The notes beneath the pieces were generated by a model. It did no database searches and was not told the origin of the DNA. It saw only the letters and a program-made list of their open reading frames with translations. 64,000 bases of DNA from Maricurvus nonylphenolicus (lineage in GTDB: Bacteria; Pseudomonadota; Gammaproteobacteria; Pseudomonadales; Cellvibrionaceae). Where the stretch lies: contig NZ_AP031498.1 of the NCBI RefSeq assembly GCF_042854845.1, positions 372,001 to 436,000 on the forward strand. The letters are read 5' to 3'. This document shows, piece after piece, positions 30,495-39,009 of the stretch. Position numbers and translations under genes: made by a program. Positions within the stretch are counted from its first letter, which is position 1. The number at the start of each line of letters is the position of its first letter.

Positions 30495-31562
30495 ATGGGA
30501 ATTTTAGGTTTCTTAGAGCGCAAGCAGAAACCGGTTTTGGGGTTAGATATCAGCTCCACATCGGTCAAATTGCTCGGTTTGAGCAAGCAAGGTGACCGCT
30601 ACCGTGTAGAAAGCTATGCCGTGCGCGCCCTGCCCCCCAATGCCGTTGTTGAAAAGAATATCAACGATGTTGAAGCCGTGGCAGAGGTAATCAAACAGGT
30701 CGTTAATCATTCCAAAAGCAAGGTCGAGCTGGCAGCTGTTGCCGTAGCTGGGTCTGCGGTCATCACCAAAATGGTTGAAATGCCCGCCGGGCTCAGTGAT
30801 GACGCTATGGAAACCCAGATCTCCCTGGAAGCTGACCAATATATCCCATACCCCCTGGAAGAAGTTGCGATTGATTTCGAGGTTCAGGGCGAATCAGAAG
30901 AGAATCCCGAGCAGGTTGATGTCTTGCTGGCCGCTTGCCGCCGTGAGAATGTTGACTTGCGTGTAAGTGTATTGGAGCTGGCTGAGCTGACTCCAAAGGT
31001 GGTGGACGTTGAGGCCTACACGATGGAGCGCGCTTTTTCACTTATTAGCGAGCAGCTCGAAGATCAGGATGACCAGGTGGTGGCAGTCATTGATATTGGT
31101 GCCACCATGACCACATTAAGTGTTCTGGTTGACGGTAGAACCGTTTATACCCGCGAGCAGTTGTTTGGTGGCAAACAGCTGACCGAAGAAGTACAGCGCC
31201 GTTACGGTCTGTCCCAGGAAGAGGCCGGATTGGCGAAAAAGCAAGGTGGCTTGCCTGATGATTACGACTCTGAGGTCTTGGAGCCATTTAAAGATGCTGT
31301 GGTTCAACAGGTAACTCGCTCACTACAATTCTTCTTCTCCTCCAGTCAATACAACGACGTTGACCATATTATCCTTGCTGGCGGTGTTGCTGCGATGGAT
31401 GGCTTGGCGAACTTGATCGAAGAAAAGCTGGGTACCCAGGCGACCGTTGCCAACCCCTTCGCCAATATGTCTGTTGCCCCTAAGGTTAATGCCGCTGCCT
31501 TAGCCAATGATGCCCCCTCGTTGATGATTGCCACAGGTTTGGCAATGAGGAGTTTTGACTAA
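30495..31562 (+). CDS. pilM: Type IV pilus assembly protein PilM
   Basis: A 355-residue actin-like ATPase fold protein of the inner-membrane alignment complex, cytoplasmic. LGLDISSTSVKLLGL starts the fold, VVAVIDIGATMTTLSVL is the phosphate-1 motif, and the IILAGGVAAMDGL stretch the second. It binds the N-terminus of PilN and links the motor to the trans-envelope complex. The stop TAA shares its last base with the ATG of pilN. It is the first gene of pilMNOPQ. Confidence 0.97.
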   Translation: MGILGFLERKQKPVLGLDISSTSVKLLGLSKQGDRYRVESYAVRALPPNAVVEKNINDVEAVAEVIKQVVNHSKSKVELAAVAVAGSAVITKMVEMPAGLSDDAMETQISLEADQYIPYPLEEVAIDFEVQGESEENPEQVDVLLAACRRENVDLRVSVLELAELTPKVVDVEAYTMERAFSLISEQLEDQDDQVVAVIDIGATMTTLSVLVDGRTVYTREQLFGGKQLTEEVQRRYGLSQEEAGLAKKQGGLPDDYDSEVLEPFKDAVVQQVTRSLQFFFSSSQYNDVDHIILAGGVAAMDGLANLIEEKLGTQATVANPFANMSVAPKVNAAALANDAPSLMIATGLAMRSFD

Positions 31563-32128
31563 TGGCCAATATCAACTTATTGCCTTGGCGCGATGAGTAT
31601 CGCAAAGAGAAGCAGCAGGAATTTTTAACCATTATCGTTGGTGTGGCGATTTTGGCGGCTTTGGTTTCTTATATTTGGGTTAGCGCGGTTGATGGCATGA
31701 TTGCTAATCAAAACTCTCGAAACCAAATGTTGCAAATAGAAATTCAGGCCCTGGAGAAACGTGTGGTTGAGATTCAGGAGCTGAAAAAGCGTAGAACAGA
31801 GTTACTTGAGCGTATGAAAGTTATTCAGGGATTGCAGGGTAAGCGTCCTTTGATCGTACGTTATTTTGATGAGCTCGTACGATCAGTACCTGAAGGGGTT
31901 CATTTGACGGCTTTGGATCGTAAGGGTAGCCAAGTATCTGTCCAAGGTATTACAGAGTCTAATGTTAGGGTTTCTGCTTTTATGAGAAATCTTGATGAAT
32001 CTACGTGGTTTACTTCTCCTAATTTGAGTTCTGTAAAGGCTGAGCCTGATTATGGGGAGCAGGCGAGTTCTTTTAGGTTGACGTTTACTACCGCAGTACC
32101 TGCGGAAAATGATGAGCAGGGGGGGTAA
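31562..32128 (+). CDS. pilN: Type IV pilus assembly protein PilN
   Basis: A 188-residue inner-membrane protein. The N-terminal INLLPWRDEYRKEKQQ (contacts PilM) is followed by a TM helix (about 24-44), a coiled-coil region and a periplasmic ferredoxin-like domain. PilN and PilO form heterodimers that carry PilP to the secretin. Base composition changes within this gene: from about 31900 it becomes clearly AT-richer, with codons such as AGA, TCT and TTG more common. Confidence 0.95.
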   Translation: MANINLLPWRDEYRKEKQQEFLTIIVGVAILAALVSYIWVSAVDGMIANQNSRNQMLQIEIQALEKRVVEIQELKKRRTELLERMKVIQGLQGKRPLIVRYFDELVRSVPEGVHLTALDRKGSQVSVQGITESNVRVSAFMRNLDESTWFTSPNLSSVKAEPDYGEQASSFRLTFTTAVPAENDEQGG

Positions 32129-32740
32129 ATGGCGCTTCAGGACTTTGTTGATCAGGTAAATGACTTTGATATAAACGATATTGACTGGACCCGTATGGGG
32201 GTGTGGCCGATAGCGGGTAAAGTGATTTTCTGCCTTCTAATCGTATTGGCCATTATTACGGGATGTTATTTCTTGTTTGTTAAGGATCTTAATACAAGAT
32301 TACAGTCCGTAGAATCTCAAGAGCAAACGCTAAGGCAAACCTTCAAAAGTAAGGCCTTTCAAGCTGCAAACCTGGAAGCGTATCGGGAGCAGATGGAAGA
32401 AATGGAGAAGTCTTTTGGAGCTTTGGTGGCTCAATTACCCAGTGATACAGAGGTTCCTGGCTTGCTCGAAGATATTGATGAGAAAGGAGCTGAAAGTGGC
32501 TTAGTTATCAATAGTATTGAACTACAGCCCGAACATACGGCGGAATTCTATGTTGAATTACCAATATCGGTGAAAGTTTCAGGCTCATACCATGATTTGG
32601 GGAATTTTGTCAGTGGCATAGCTGGTATGCCGCGGATTGTTACATTGCATGACTATGAAATCGATAAAGCAAAATTAGGCGGTTTGCTTGATATGACGAT
32701 TACAGCTAAAACCTATCGGTATAGAAGTCAGGAGCAGTAG
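32129..32740 (+). CDS. pilO: Type IV pilus assembly protein PilO
   Basis: A 203-residue partner of PilN, starting directly at the base after the pilN stop. A TM helix lies at about 31-50, then a coiled coil and a periplasmic domain with DTEVPGLLEDIDEKGAESGL and the C-terminal ITAKTYRYR. It holds PilN and PilP in the alignment subcomplex. The AT-richer composition seen in the end of pilN continues here. Confidence 0.95.
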   Translation: MALQDFVDQVNDFDINDIDWTRMGVWPIAGKVIFCLLIVLAIITGCYFLFVKDLNTRLQSVESQEQTLRQTFKSKAFQAANLEAYREQMEEMEKSFGALVAQLPSDTEVPGLLEDIDEKGAESGLVINSIELQPEHTAEFYVELPISVKVSGSYHDLGNFVSGIAGMPRIVTLHDYEIDKAKLGGLLDMTITAKTYRYRSQEQ

Positions 32741-32742
32741 TC

Positions 32743-33276
32743 GTGAAGATAGAAATCAAAAGTATCTTAGTGATATTGATCTCTACCGCTTTTGTTGGCT
32801 GTGGCGGTTCTGCCGATCATGCTGATTTAACTCGGTATATTGAGCAAACCAAGAGTCAACCTGCTGGTCAGATTGACCCTCTGCCACCGTTTAAGCCTTA
32901 TAAGAGTTTCTCTTATGGCGCGGTAACCTTAAGGAGCCCATTTGACCCGCCTGTTAAAGAGCTCGCCCAAATCGTGACTGGTCGTAAGTCAAATGTTAAG
33001 CCAGATCTTAACCGTGAGAAAGAATACCTTGAGGGTTTTAATCTAGCGGCTTTATCAATGGTGGGGACGCTGGAGCGTGATGGGGTCTTGTGGGCCCTCA
33101 TTGATGATGGGGCTGGAGGGATCCATCGAGTCACAAAGGGTAATTTTTTAGGGAAAAATCACGGTAAAATAGTTGTTGCGGGTGAGCGACAAATTGAGTT
33201 GGTAGAGATAGTGTCAGATGGTGCTGATGGTTGGGTTGAGCGCCCAAAAGTACTGCAGTTAGCGGAGAAGGAATAG
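32743..33276 (+). CDS. pilP: Type IV pilus assembly lipoprotein PilP
   Basis: A 177-residue protein from GTG. The signal peptide ends in a lipobox (FVGC) near residue 20, so it is probably lipid-anchored in the inner membrane. The beta-domain (about 75-165) has the PilP pattern: LRSPFDPP, LEGFNLAALSMVGTLERDGVLWALIDD, GNFLGKNHGKI. It connects PilNO with the periplasmic part of PilQ. It is 6 bp from pilQ and shows the same low G+C as pilO. Confidence 0.93.
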   Translation: MKIEIKSILVILISTAFVGCGGSADHADLTRYIEQTKSQPAGQIDPLPPFKPYKSFSYGAVTLRSPFDPPVKELAQIVTGRKSNVKPDLNREKEYLEGFNLAALSMVGTLERDGVLWALIDDGAGGIHRVTKGNFLGKNHGKIVVAGERQIELVEIVSDGADGWVERPKVLQLAEKE

Positions 33277-33281
33277 GAACC

Positions 33282-35426
33282 ATGTTGAAAATGCAACTTA
33301 AGTGGGCTTCGATTGTGGCTCGATGGGGGGTGCTCTGCCTATTTGCTCTCTTGGGGGTATCGGTGGTTCAAGCGAATACGCTCCAAGATGTAAAGTTCGC
33401 TGAACTTCCGGGGGAGCGGTTTGAGGTTCGTATGGATTTCTCTAGCGTTCCATCCGAGCCAACCGGTTATACTATTGAGCAGCCTGCTCGAATTGTGTTG
33501 GATTTTCCTAGTGTCGAGAATGCGCTAACGCAGCGTAAGTTCCCTTTGTCGTTTGGTAATGCTAAGAGTGCGGTGGTCCTAAGTAGTAATGACAGGACTC
33601 GCCTGATCCTTAATCTACAAGAATTGACGGTATACACTTCGCGAGTAGATGGTAACGCCTATTTGATTGAGGTTGGTGCAAAGCAGGCTGATGGCTACCT
33701 GACGGAGACTGCCAGTATTGCGGATAAGGTTGAATCAACGGTAAGTGATTTAAGTACATCTATTGCTAATATCGATTTTAGGCGCGGCGAGCAAGGTGAA
33801 GGGAAGATCATAGTTGAATTGTCAGACCCTGGCGTTGATATCGATGTGAAAAAGGTTTCTAGTGGTGTGGTTGTAAACTTCAATGGGGTGCAGCTACCAC
33901 AACAATTGCGTCGAAACCTTGATGTTATCGACTTCGCGACGCCTGTGAGTATGGTTAAGGCTGATTATGATGGGGCTGATTCTACGTTAGAGATTAGCGC
34001 TGCAGGTGACTATGATTATCTGGCTTATCAAGCAGATAATGAGTATGTGATAAGCGTTAAACCTCTAACCCTTCAGGAGCTAGAGGAGAAAAAGGCAAGA
34101 TTCTCATTTGTTGGTGAGAAGCTGTCCCTAAATTTTCAAAATATAGAAGTGCGCTCCGTCCTTCAGTTGATTGCCGACTTTACGGAATTAAACTTGGTGG
34201 CAAGTGATACGGTAACAGGCAGTATTACTTTACGACTGGAGAATGTGCCTTGGGATCAAGCTCTAGATCTGGTATTGAAAGCAAAAGGCTTGGATAAGCG
34301 GCAAGTTGGAAATGTATTGATGGTAGCCCCTGCGGCAGAGATCGCTGAACGTGAGAGGCAGGAGCTGGAAACGCAGAAACAATTGCAAGAATTGGCGCCT
34401 CTGCGTACTGAGTTTATACGTCTACGATATGCTAGTGCAGAAAACTTCTTGGCTCTATTCAAGGATAGTAAGGGGGAGGGCGAAGATTCGGAAGGTATTT
34501 TGTCTGAGCGAGGAACAGCTATTGTTGACCCCCGTACTAACTCTATTGTTCTGACAGAGACAGAGCAGAAAATTACTGAATTTAAAGAGCTGATAAAGAA
34601 TATTGATGTTCCAATTCGTCAAGTCATGATCGAGTCTAGGATAGTTATAGCAAATACTGATTTCAGGAAAGAGCTAGGTGTACGTTGGGCAGGTGATTAC
34701 GCTACGACTACTAGCGGCGGAAACCACAAGTGGGAGGGGTCCGGAAGGCTTGAAGGGATCGTAAATAATGATGGGCAGGGTCCGGAAGGCTTATTCATAG
34801 ATTCTGATGGAGATGGAATTACTGACGATGAACGCAGCCTTGTTGATTCTTCTCTAGTGGACCTTGGTGTGGCAGGCCCGACGGGATCTTTGGCTCTAAA
34901 TTTTGTTAGCGATAATATTTTGTTGGGTCTAGAGTTGAGTGCTCTGCAAACTAATGGGTATGCTGAGATAGTGTCTCAACCAAAGGTAATCACTGGCGAT
35001 AAACAGATAGCTCATATTGAGTCAGGCACTGAGATTCCCTACTTGGAGGCCTCTTCAAGTGGTGCCACGTCGGTTTCATTTAAAGAGGCTGTATTAAAGT
35101 TGGAAGTGACGCCTCAGATTACACCTGATGATCAAATTATTATGAAGCTGAAGGTGAATCAGGATTCTGTTGGTGAGGTTTTCTCTGATATCCCAAGCAT
35201 TGATGTGACTGAGTTGCAAACTCAGGTTTTGGTTGGGAATGGTCAGACGGTTGTACTGGGGGGGATCTTTCAGACTCAAACGGTGACTTCAGAAGAGAAA
35301 GTTCCTTTTTTGGGTGATCTGCCTTACTTGGGACGTTTATTTAGAAAAGATATTAACAGTGAAGATAAGCGTGAGCTGTTAATCTTCATCACGCCAAAAA
35401 TTCTGGCTGACCAGTTAGCAAATTAA
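33282..35426 (+). CDS. pilQ: Type IV pilus secretin PilQ
   Basis: A 714-residue outer-membrane secretin through which the pilus passes. After a signal peptide (about 1-31) there are two AMIN-type domains (about 35-270; peptidoglycan-binding), an STN domain (LSLNFQNIEVRSVLQLIADFT), a NolW/N1 domain and the secretin core from about 440 (PKVITGDKQIAHIESGTEIPY; VLGGIFQTQT). The DNA is distinctly AT-richer than pilM or aroK; one 60-base stretch (34621-34680) counts 23 G+C. Confidence 0.96.
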   Translation: MLKMQLKWASIVARWGVLCLFALLGVSVVQANTLQDVKFAELPGERFEVRMDFSSVPSEPTGYTIEQPARIVLDFPSVENALTQRKFPLSFGNAKSAVVLSSNDRTRLILNLQELTVYTSRVDGNAYLIEVGAKQADGYLTETASIADKVESTVSDLSTSIANIDFRRGEQGEGKIIVELSDPGVDIDVKKVSSGVVVNFNGVQLPQQLRRNLDVIDFATPVSMVKADYDGADSTLEISAAGDYDYLAYQADNEYVISVKPLTLQELEEKKARFSFVGEKLSLNFQNIEVRSVLQLIADFTELNLVASDTVTGSITLRLENVPWDQALDLVLKAKGLDKRQVGNVLMVAPAAEIAERERQELETQKQLQELAPLRTEFIRLRYASAENFLALFKDSKGEGEDSEGILSERGTAIVDPRTNSIVLTETEQKITEFKELIKNIDVPIRQVMIESRIVIANTDFRKELGVRWAGDYATTTSGGNHKWEGSGRLEGIVNNDGQGPEGLFIDSDGDGITDDERSLVDSSLVDLGVAGPTGSLALNFVSDNILLGLELSALQTNGYAEIVSQPKVITGDKQIAHIESGTEIPYLEASSSGATSVSFKEAVLKLEVTPQITPDDQIIMKLKVNQDSVGEVFSDIPSIDVTELQTQVLVGNGQTVVLGGIFQTQTVTSEEKVPFLGDLPYLGRLFRKDINSEDKRELLIFITPKILADQLAN

Positions 35427-35443
35427 GTGGCTGAAGTTAAAGA

Positions 35444-35959
35444 ATGCCCAAATCCGACCACATAGTCCTAGTCGGCCCCATGGGGGCCGGCAAATCTACC
35501 ATTGGCCGCCTCTTGGCGGCCAATTTGCACCTGCCTTTTCAAGATACGGATCGTGTCATTGAAGAGCGCACCGGTGCAGATATCCCCTGGATCTTCGATG
35601 TTGAAGGAGAAGAGGGGTTTCGTCAGCGGGAAACCTCTGCTTTGGCTGATATGCTGTCGGAAGGTGGGCAGGTGTTGGCCACCGGTGGTGGCATTGTTCT
35701 AAAACCGGAAAACCGTTCCCTGTTACAAAAGGGAGGTGTAGTTTTCTATTTGACCGCATCGGTAGCCCAGCTGGTTGAGCGTACCTGTAAAGACAAGAAA
35801 CGCCCCCTGCTGCAGGTGGATGATCCTCGTCAAAAAATTATTGAGCTGATTGAACAGCGTGATCCGCTATATCGAGAAGTGGCTGACCATGTGGTGAATA
35901 CCGACCGACGCAGTCCCAAATCGGTAGTTCAGGATATCGTCAGCTTGCTGGGGCGGTAG
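35444..35959 (+). CDS. aroK: Shikimate kinase I
   Basis: A 171-residue kinase that phosphorylates shikimate in aromatic amino-acid synthesis. The P-loop is GPMGAGKST, with QDTDRVIEERTG (substrate Asp), the GGGIVLKPENR loop and the lid DKKRPLLQ. Here the composition returns abruptly to GC-rich (35461-35520 counts 39 G+C of 60). The order pilQ-aroK-aroB-damX is shared with E. coli (hofQ) and Pseudomonas. Confidence 0.97.
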   Translation: MPKSDHIVLVGPMGAGKSTIGRLLAANLHLPFQDTDRVIEERTGADIPWIFDVEGEEGFRQRETSALADMLSEGGQVLATGGGIVLKPENRSLLQKGGVVFYLTASVAQLVERTCKDKKRPLLQVDDPRQKIIELIEQRDPLYREVADHVVNTDRRSPKSVVQDIVSLLGR

Positions 35960-36066
35960 TTGGGCTTTAATCCGGTCCAAGAGCTTGTGTCTTTGTGGTA
36001 GAGTGCACGTCTATCAAAATGTCTGATAGACGTCGTTTACAGCCCCTAGAGCCAGGTTTTTCAATG

Positions 36067-37143
36067 ATGCGAACCCTTACGGTCGATCTTGGTGATCGCA
36101 GTTATCCTATTTATATTGGCGCAGATCTGCTGAGTCAATCCAATCTCTATCGCCCCCATATTCGGGGCAAGCAAGTGTGTATTGTCACCAATGAAACCAT
36201 TGCTCCGCTTTATCTGGAGCAGGTCAAGCAGGGGCTTGAGGGTTACCAGGTTGATGAGGTGGTACTGCCGGATGGTGAGCAGTTCAAAAATCTCGACACG
36301 CTTAATCTTATCTTTGATAAATTGTTGGAAAAGCGCCACAACCGCACAACAACGTTGATAGCGTTGGGTGGTGGTGTTGTTGGGGATATGACCGGATTTG
36401 CTGCCGCCAGTTATCAGCGTGGCGTTGATTTTATCCAGATACCTACGACGTTGCTGTCTCAGGTGGACTCTTCCGTTGGTGGCAAGACCGGGGTCAATCA
36501 TGCGTTAGGCAAAAATATGATTGGTGCTTTTCATCAGCCTCGCTGTGTATTGGCTGATACCGGTGTGTTGAGCAGTTTGCCGGCGCGGGAACTGGCTGCT
36601 GGCATTGCAGAAGTTGTGAAGTACGGTTTGATTGCTGACGCTCCTTTTATGGATTGGCTCGAAGCGAATATGGATGCTTTGGTCGCCAAAGATGGTGAGG
36701 CTTTGGCCTATGCCGTTGAGCGGTCCTGCCAAAATAAGGCCGATGTTGTGGCCAAGGATGAGCGGGAAGGTGGCATCAGGGCTATTTTGAATCTGGGCCA
36801 TACCTTTGGCCATGCTATTGAAACGGCGATGGGTTATGGTGAATGGTTGCATGGTGAAGCCGTGGCCACAGGTATGGTGATGGCTGCTGATCTGTCGCAG
36901 CGTCTGGGCTGGCTAAACAAGGCAGATGTTGAGCGGGTTGAAAAATTATTGCTCCGTGCCGCGCTACCTGTAAAGGCGCCAACTGCGGTAACAGAGGAAG
37001 ATTTCTTATCCTTGATGGCTGTGGATAAAAAGGTATTGGATGGGCAGCTGCGCTTGGTGCTGATGAAGGCGGTAGGTGAAGCAGTAGTGACCTCTGATTT
37101 CCCGGTTGAGACGTTAAAAGAGACTATTGCAGCCAGTTATTAA
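36067..37143 (+). CDS. aroB: 3-dehydroquinate synthase
   Basis: About 358 residues from the ATG at 36067 (MRTLTVDLGDRSYPIYIG, matching the family start); an ATG one codon earlier and an ORF extension to 35995 are less likely. It makes 3-dehydroquinate from DAHP with NAD+ and a divalent metal. LGGGVVGDMTGFAAASYQRGV, the metal His in NLGHTFGHAIE and HGEAVATGM are visible. A 100-bp gap separates it from aroK. Confidence 0.96.
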   Translation: MRTLTVDLGDRSYPIYIGADLLSQSNLYRPHIRGKQVCIVTNETIAPLYLEQVKQGLEGYQVDEVVLPDGEQFKNLDTLNLIFDKLLEKRHNRTTTLIALGGGVVGDMTGFAAASYQRGVDFIQIPTTLLSQVDSSVGGKTGVNHALGKNMIGAFHQPRCVLADTGVLSSLPARELAAGIAEVVKYGLIADAPFMDWLEANMDALVAKDGEALAYAVERSCQNKADVVAKDEREGGIRAILNLGHTFGHAIETAMGYGEWLHGEAVATGMVMAADLSQRLGWLNKADVERVEKLLLRAALPVKAPTAVTEEDFLSLMAVDKKVLDGQLRLVLMKAVGEAVVTSDFPVETLKETIAASY

Positions 37144-37174
37144 GTGATCGTTGGCGGTTGCCAAGGAGACGGTT

Positions 37175-38812
37175 ATGACAAGTGGAGTTGAAGTGTCCCT
37201 GAGCGCAGCGGTGGGGCCTGAGAAAATTGCCGATTATCTTGGGCATTATGGCTTGCTGACAGAGCCTTTTAATGTCGATGCTGAGGTAGTGGCGCGCGGT
37301 GGTTTCTATACCGGTGCTCAGCGTCAGCAAATTCTCGATCAGCTTGTTCATTTGTCGCAGTTTAGTTCCGGCGTTTTACTGGTGTTGGGTGAGGCGGGTT
37401 GCGGTAAGAGTGCCTTGCTTCAGGCCTGCCAGGCGCAAGTTGGCGATGATCGACTGGTTTGCTCCATTGAAGCGGGTGTGCTGGATGATCAGCAGGTCTT
37501 GTTTGGCCAAATAGCTGAAGTATTAGAGTTGCCTTTCCAGCATTCCGCGGGCCAGCAGTTAGCGGCCATTCGGAGTCATTGTCAGGATGAGGAGTCGGCT
37601 GACTTACTGGTGCTGATTGATGATGCCGATCATCTTGATGACCCCATTCTCAGCGGACTCCTAAGTCTGCTGCAGGGCGTTGATCAAGGTCGTTCGGGAT
37701 TGCATTTGGTGCTGGTTGGCGGGGTTGATCTGGCCGCGCGAATCGATGCTTTCCAAATGCTCGATGTTGCTGTTCATGACTTGTCTCTGCCTGCGTTGAC
37801 ATCTGACGAGTTGGGCGATTATCTGGAGTGTCGCATGCGGGCTGCGGGTCTGGCAGGTGACATGCCGTTCAGTCTTAAGGATATTGAGCAGTTCTGGCAG
37901 TTGTCGCTCGGATTGCCTGGAGCGGTAAATAAGCTGGCCCATCAATTTCTGGTTAATCATGCAGGCGAAGTTAATCAGTCACAACAGCGCTCTCTGGGGC
38001 TCCCATTTGGTCATATGGCAGCGGTTGTCGTGTTGGGGGCCGCTCTGATTATGGCTGTGGTTTACCGTTATGACGGTACTGCTGAGCAGCAAGTTTCTGT
38101 CCCGGAAAAAGCGGTTTCTTTAACACCTTTGGCTCCTAAGGCTGTGATCCAAGGTGCAGAGACAGAGGTTGTTAAAGAGGCTGAGCCGATTGCTGAGCCC
38201 CTGTTTAGTGCACCTATACCTGAGCAGTTATCCAGTCATGTTGAGGCCGAACTTCCGAAGCAGGCTTTTGATATGCCTGGGCCTGAAAGTTTTGCTGACG
38301 AAGAAGATATTAAACCTTTGCCTGATCCTTCGCTTCAGACTCAGGTGGATCTCGATGCCGACGTCGCAGTCATGAATGATGTAGCCGCTGATATTGTTGA
38401 GGCGCCGGTTTGGATGCCCTCGGCTCCTCCTTCGCTAGAGGAGCAGGTGGAGGCAGAAGTACTGCCACCTCTTGAGAATGCTGCTCCGGCGGCAGGCATG
38501 GCGCTGGCTGACGACGAAGCATTTCTGCTGCAGCAAGATGAGACCGGCTATGTCCTGCAGGTGTTGGCAGCAGGCTCAGAGCAAGCGATTAAGGCCTTTG
38601 TGGGGCGTCAGTCCAATAAGGGTGATTTGAAGGTCTTTGAGGCACGCCGAAATGGCAAGCCGTGGTATGTGGTCGTCGTGGGTATTTATGCGAATAAAGC
38701 CGATGCTCGTCGTGCTATTGGGCGTTTACCGGCCGAGCAGCAAAAATCGGGCCCCTGGCCGCGTTCTGTGTTGAGTGTGCAGGCAGAAATCGGCGAAGTT
38801 CGCGACATATAG
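37175..38812 (+). CDS. DamX-like AAA/SPOR-domain cell division protein
   Basis: About 545 residues from the ATG at 37175, five bases after AAGGAGA. The N-terminal half is an ExeA/MSHA-type AAA domain with Walker A GEAGCGKSAL and Walker B LLVLIDDADHL. A TM helix follows at about 280-300, then an acidic Pro-rich linker. The C-terminal SPOR domain (about 475-540: YVLQVLAAGSEQAIKAFV...VVVVGIYANKADARRAIGRLP) binds septal denuded glycans. It closes the pil-aro operon, as damX does in E. coli. Confidence 0.88.
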   Translation: MTSGVEVSLSAAVGPEKIADYLGHYGLLTEPFNVDAEVVARGGFYTGAQRQQILDQLVHLSQFSSGVLLVLGEAGCGKSALLQACQAQVGDDRLVCSIEAGVLDDQQVLFGQIAEVLELPFQHSAGQQLAAIRSHCQDEESADLLVLIDDADHLDDPILSGLLSLLQGVDQGRSGLHLVLVGGVDLAARIDAFQMLDVAVHDLSLPALTSDELGDYLECRMRAAGLAGDMPFSLKDIEQFWQLSLGLPGAVNKLAHQFLVNHAGEVNQSQQRSLGLPFGHMAAVVVLGAALIMAVVYRYDGTAEQQVSVPEKAVSLTPLAPKAVIQGAETEVVKEAEPIAEPLFSAPIPEQLSSHVEAELPKQAFDMPGPESFADEEDIKPLPDPSLQTQVDLDADVAVMNDVAADIVEAPVWMPSAPPSLEEQVEAEVLPPLENAAPAAGMALADDEAFLLQQDETGYVLQVLAAGSEQAIKAFVGRQSNKGDLKVFEARRNGKPWYVVVVGIYANKADARRAIGRLPAEQQKSGPWPRSVLSVQAEIGEVRDI

Positions 38813-38914
38813 CCTCCTATTGACAGCATTTGCTCTGAATGTTGCCCCCCTGTTGTTATTTTCATCTTGCCTTATCCCCTGCAAGCGGGTAATATTCTGC
38901 GCCCATTTGCCTGG

Positions 38915-38940
38915 GGCCCCTGTTTTGAGGGGCCTTTTTG
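38915..38940 (+). terminator. Intrinsic terminator of the pil-aro-damX operon
   Basis: GGCCCCT / AGGGGCC stem, GTTTTG loop, then TTTTT. Confidence 0.88.
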
Positions 38941-39009
38941 TCTCAGACAGCTTGGTCTGATAGACAAAAAAGTAAGGCGTAATAGAAGAATTTTTGTGTG
39001 AGACAGCGT

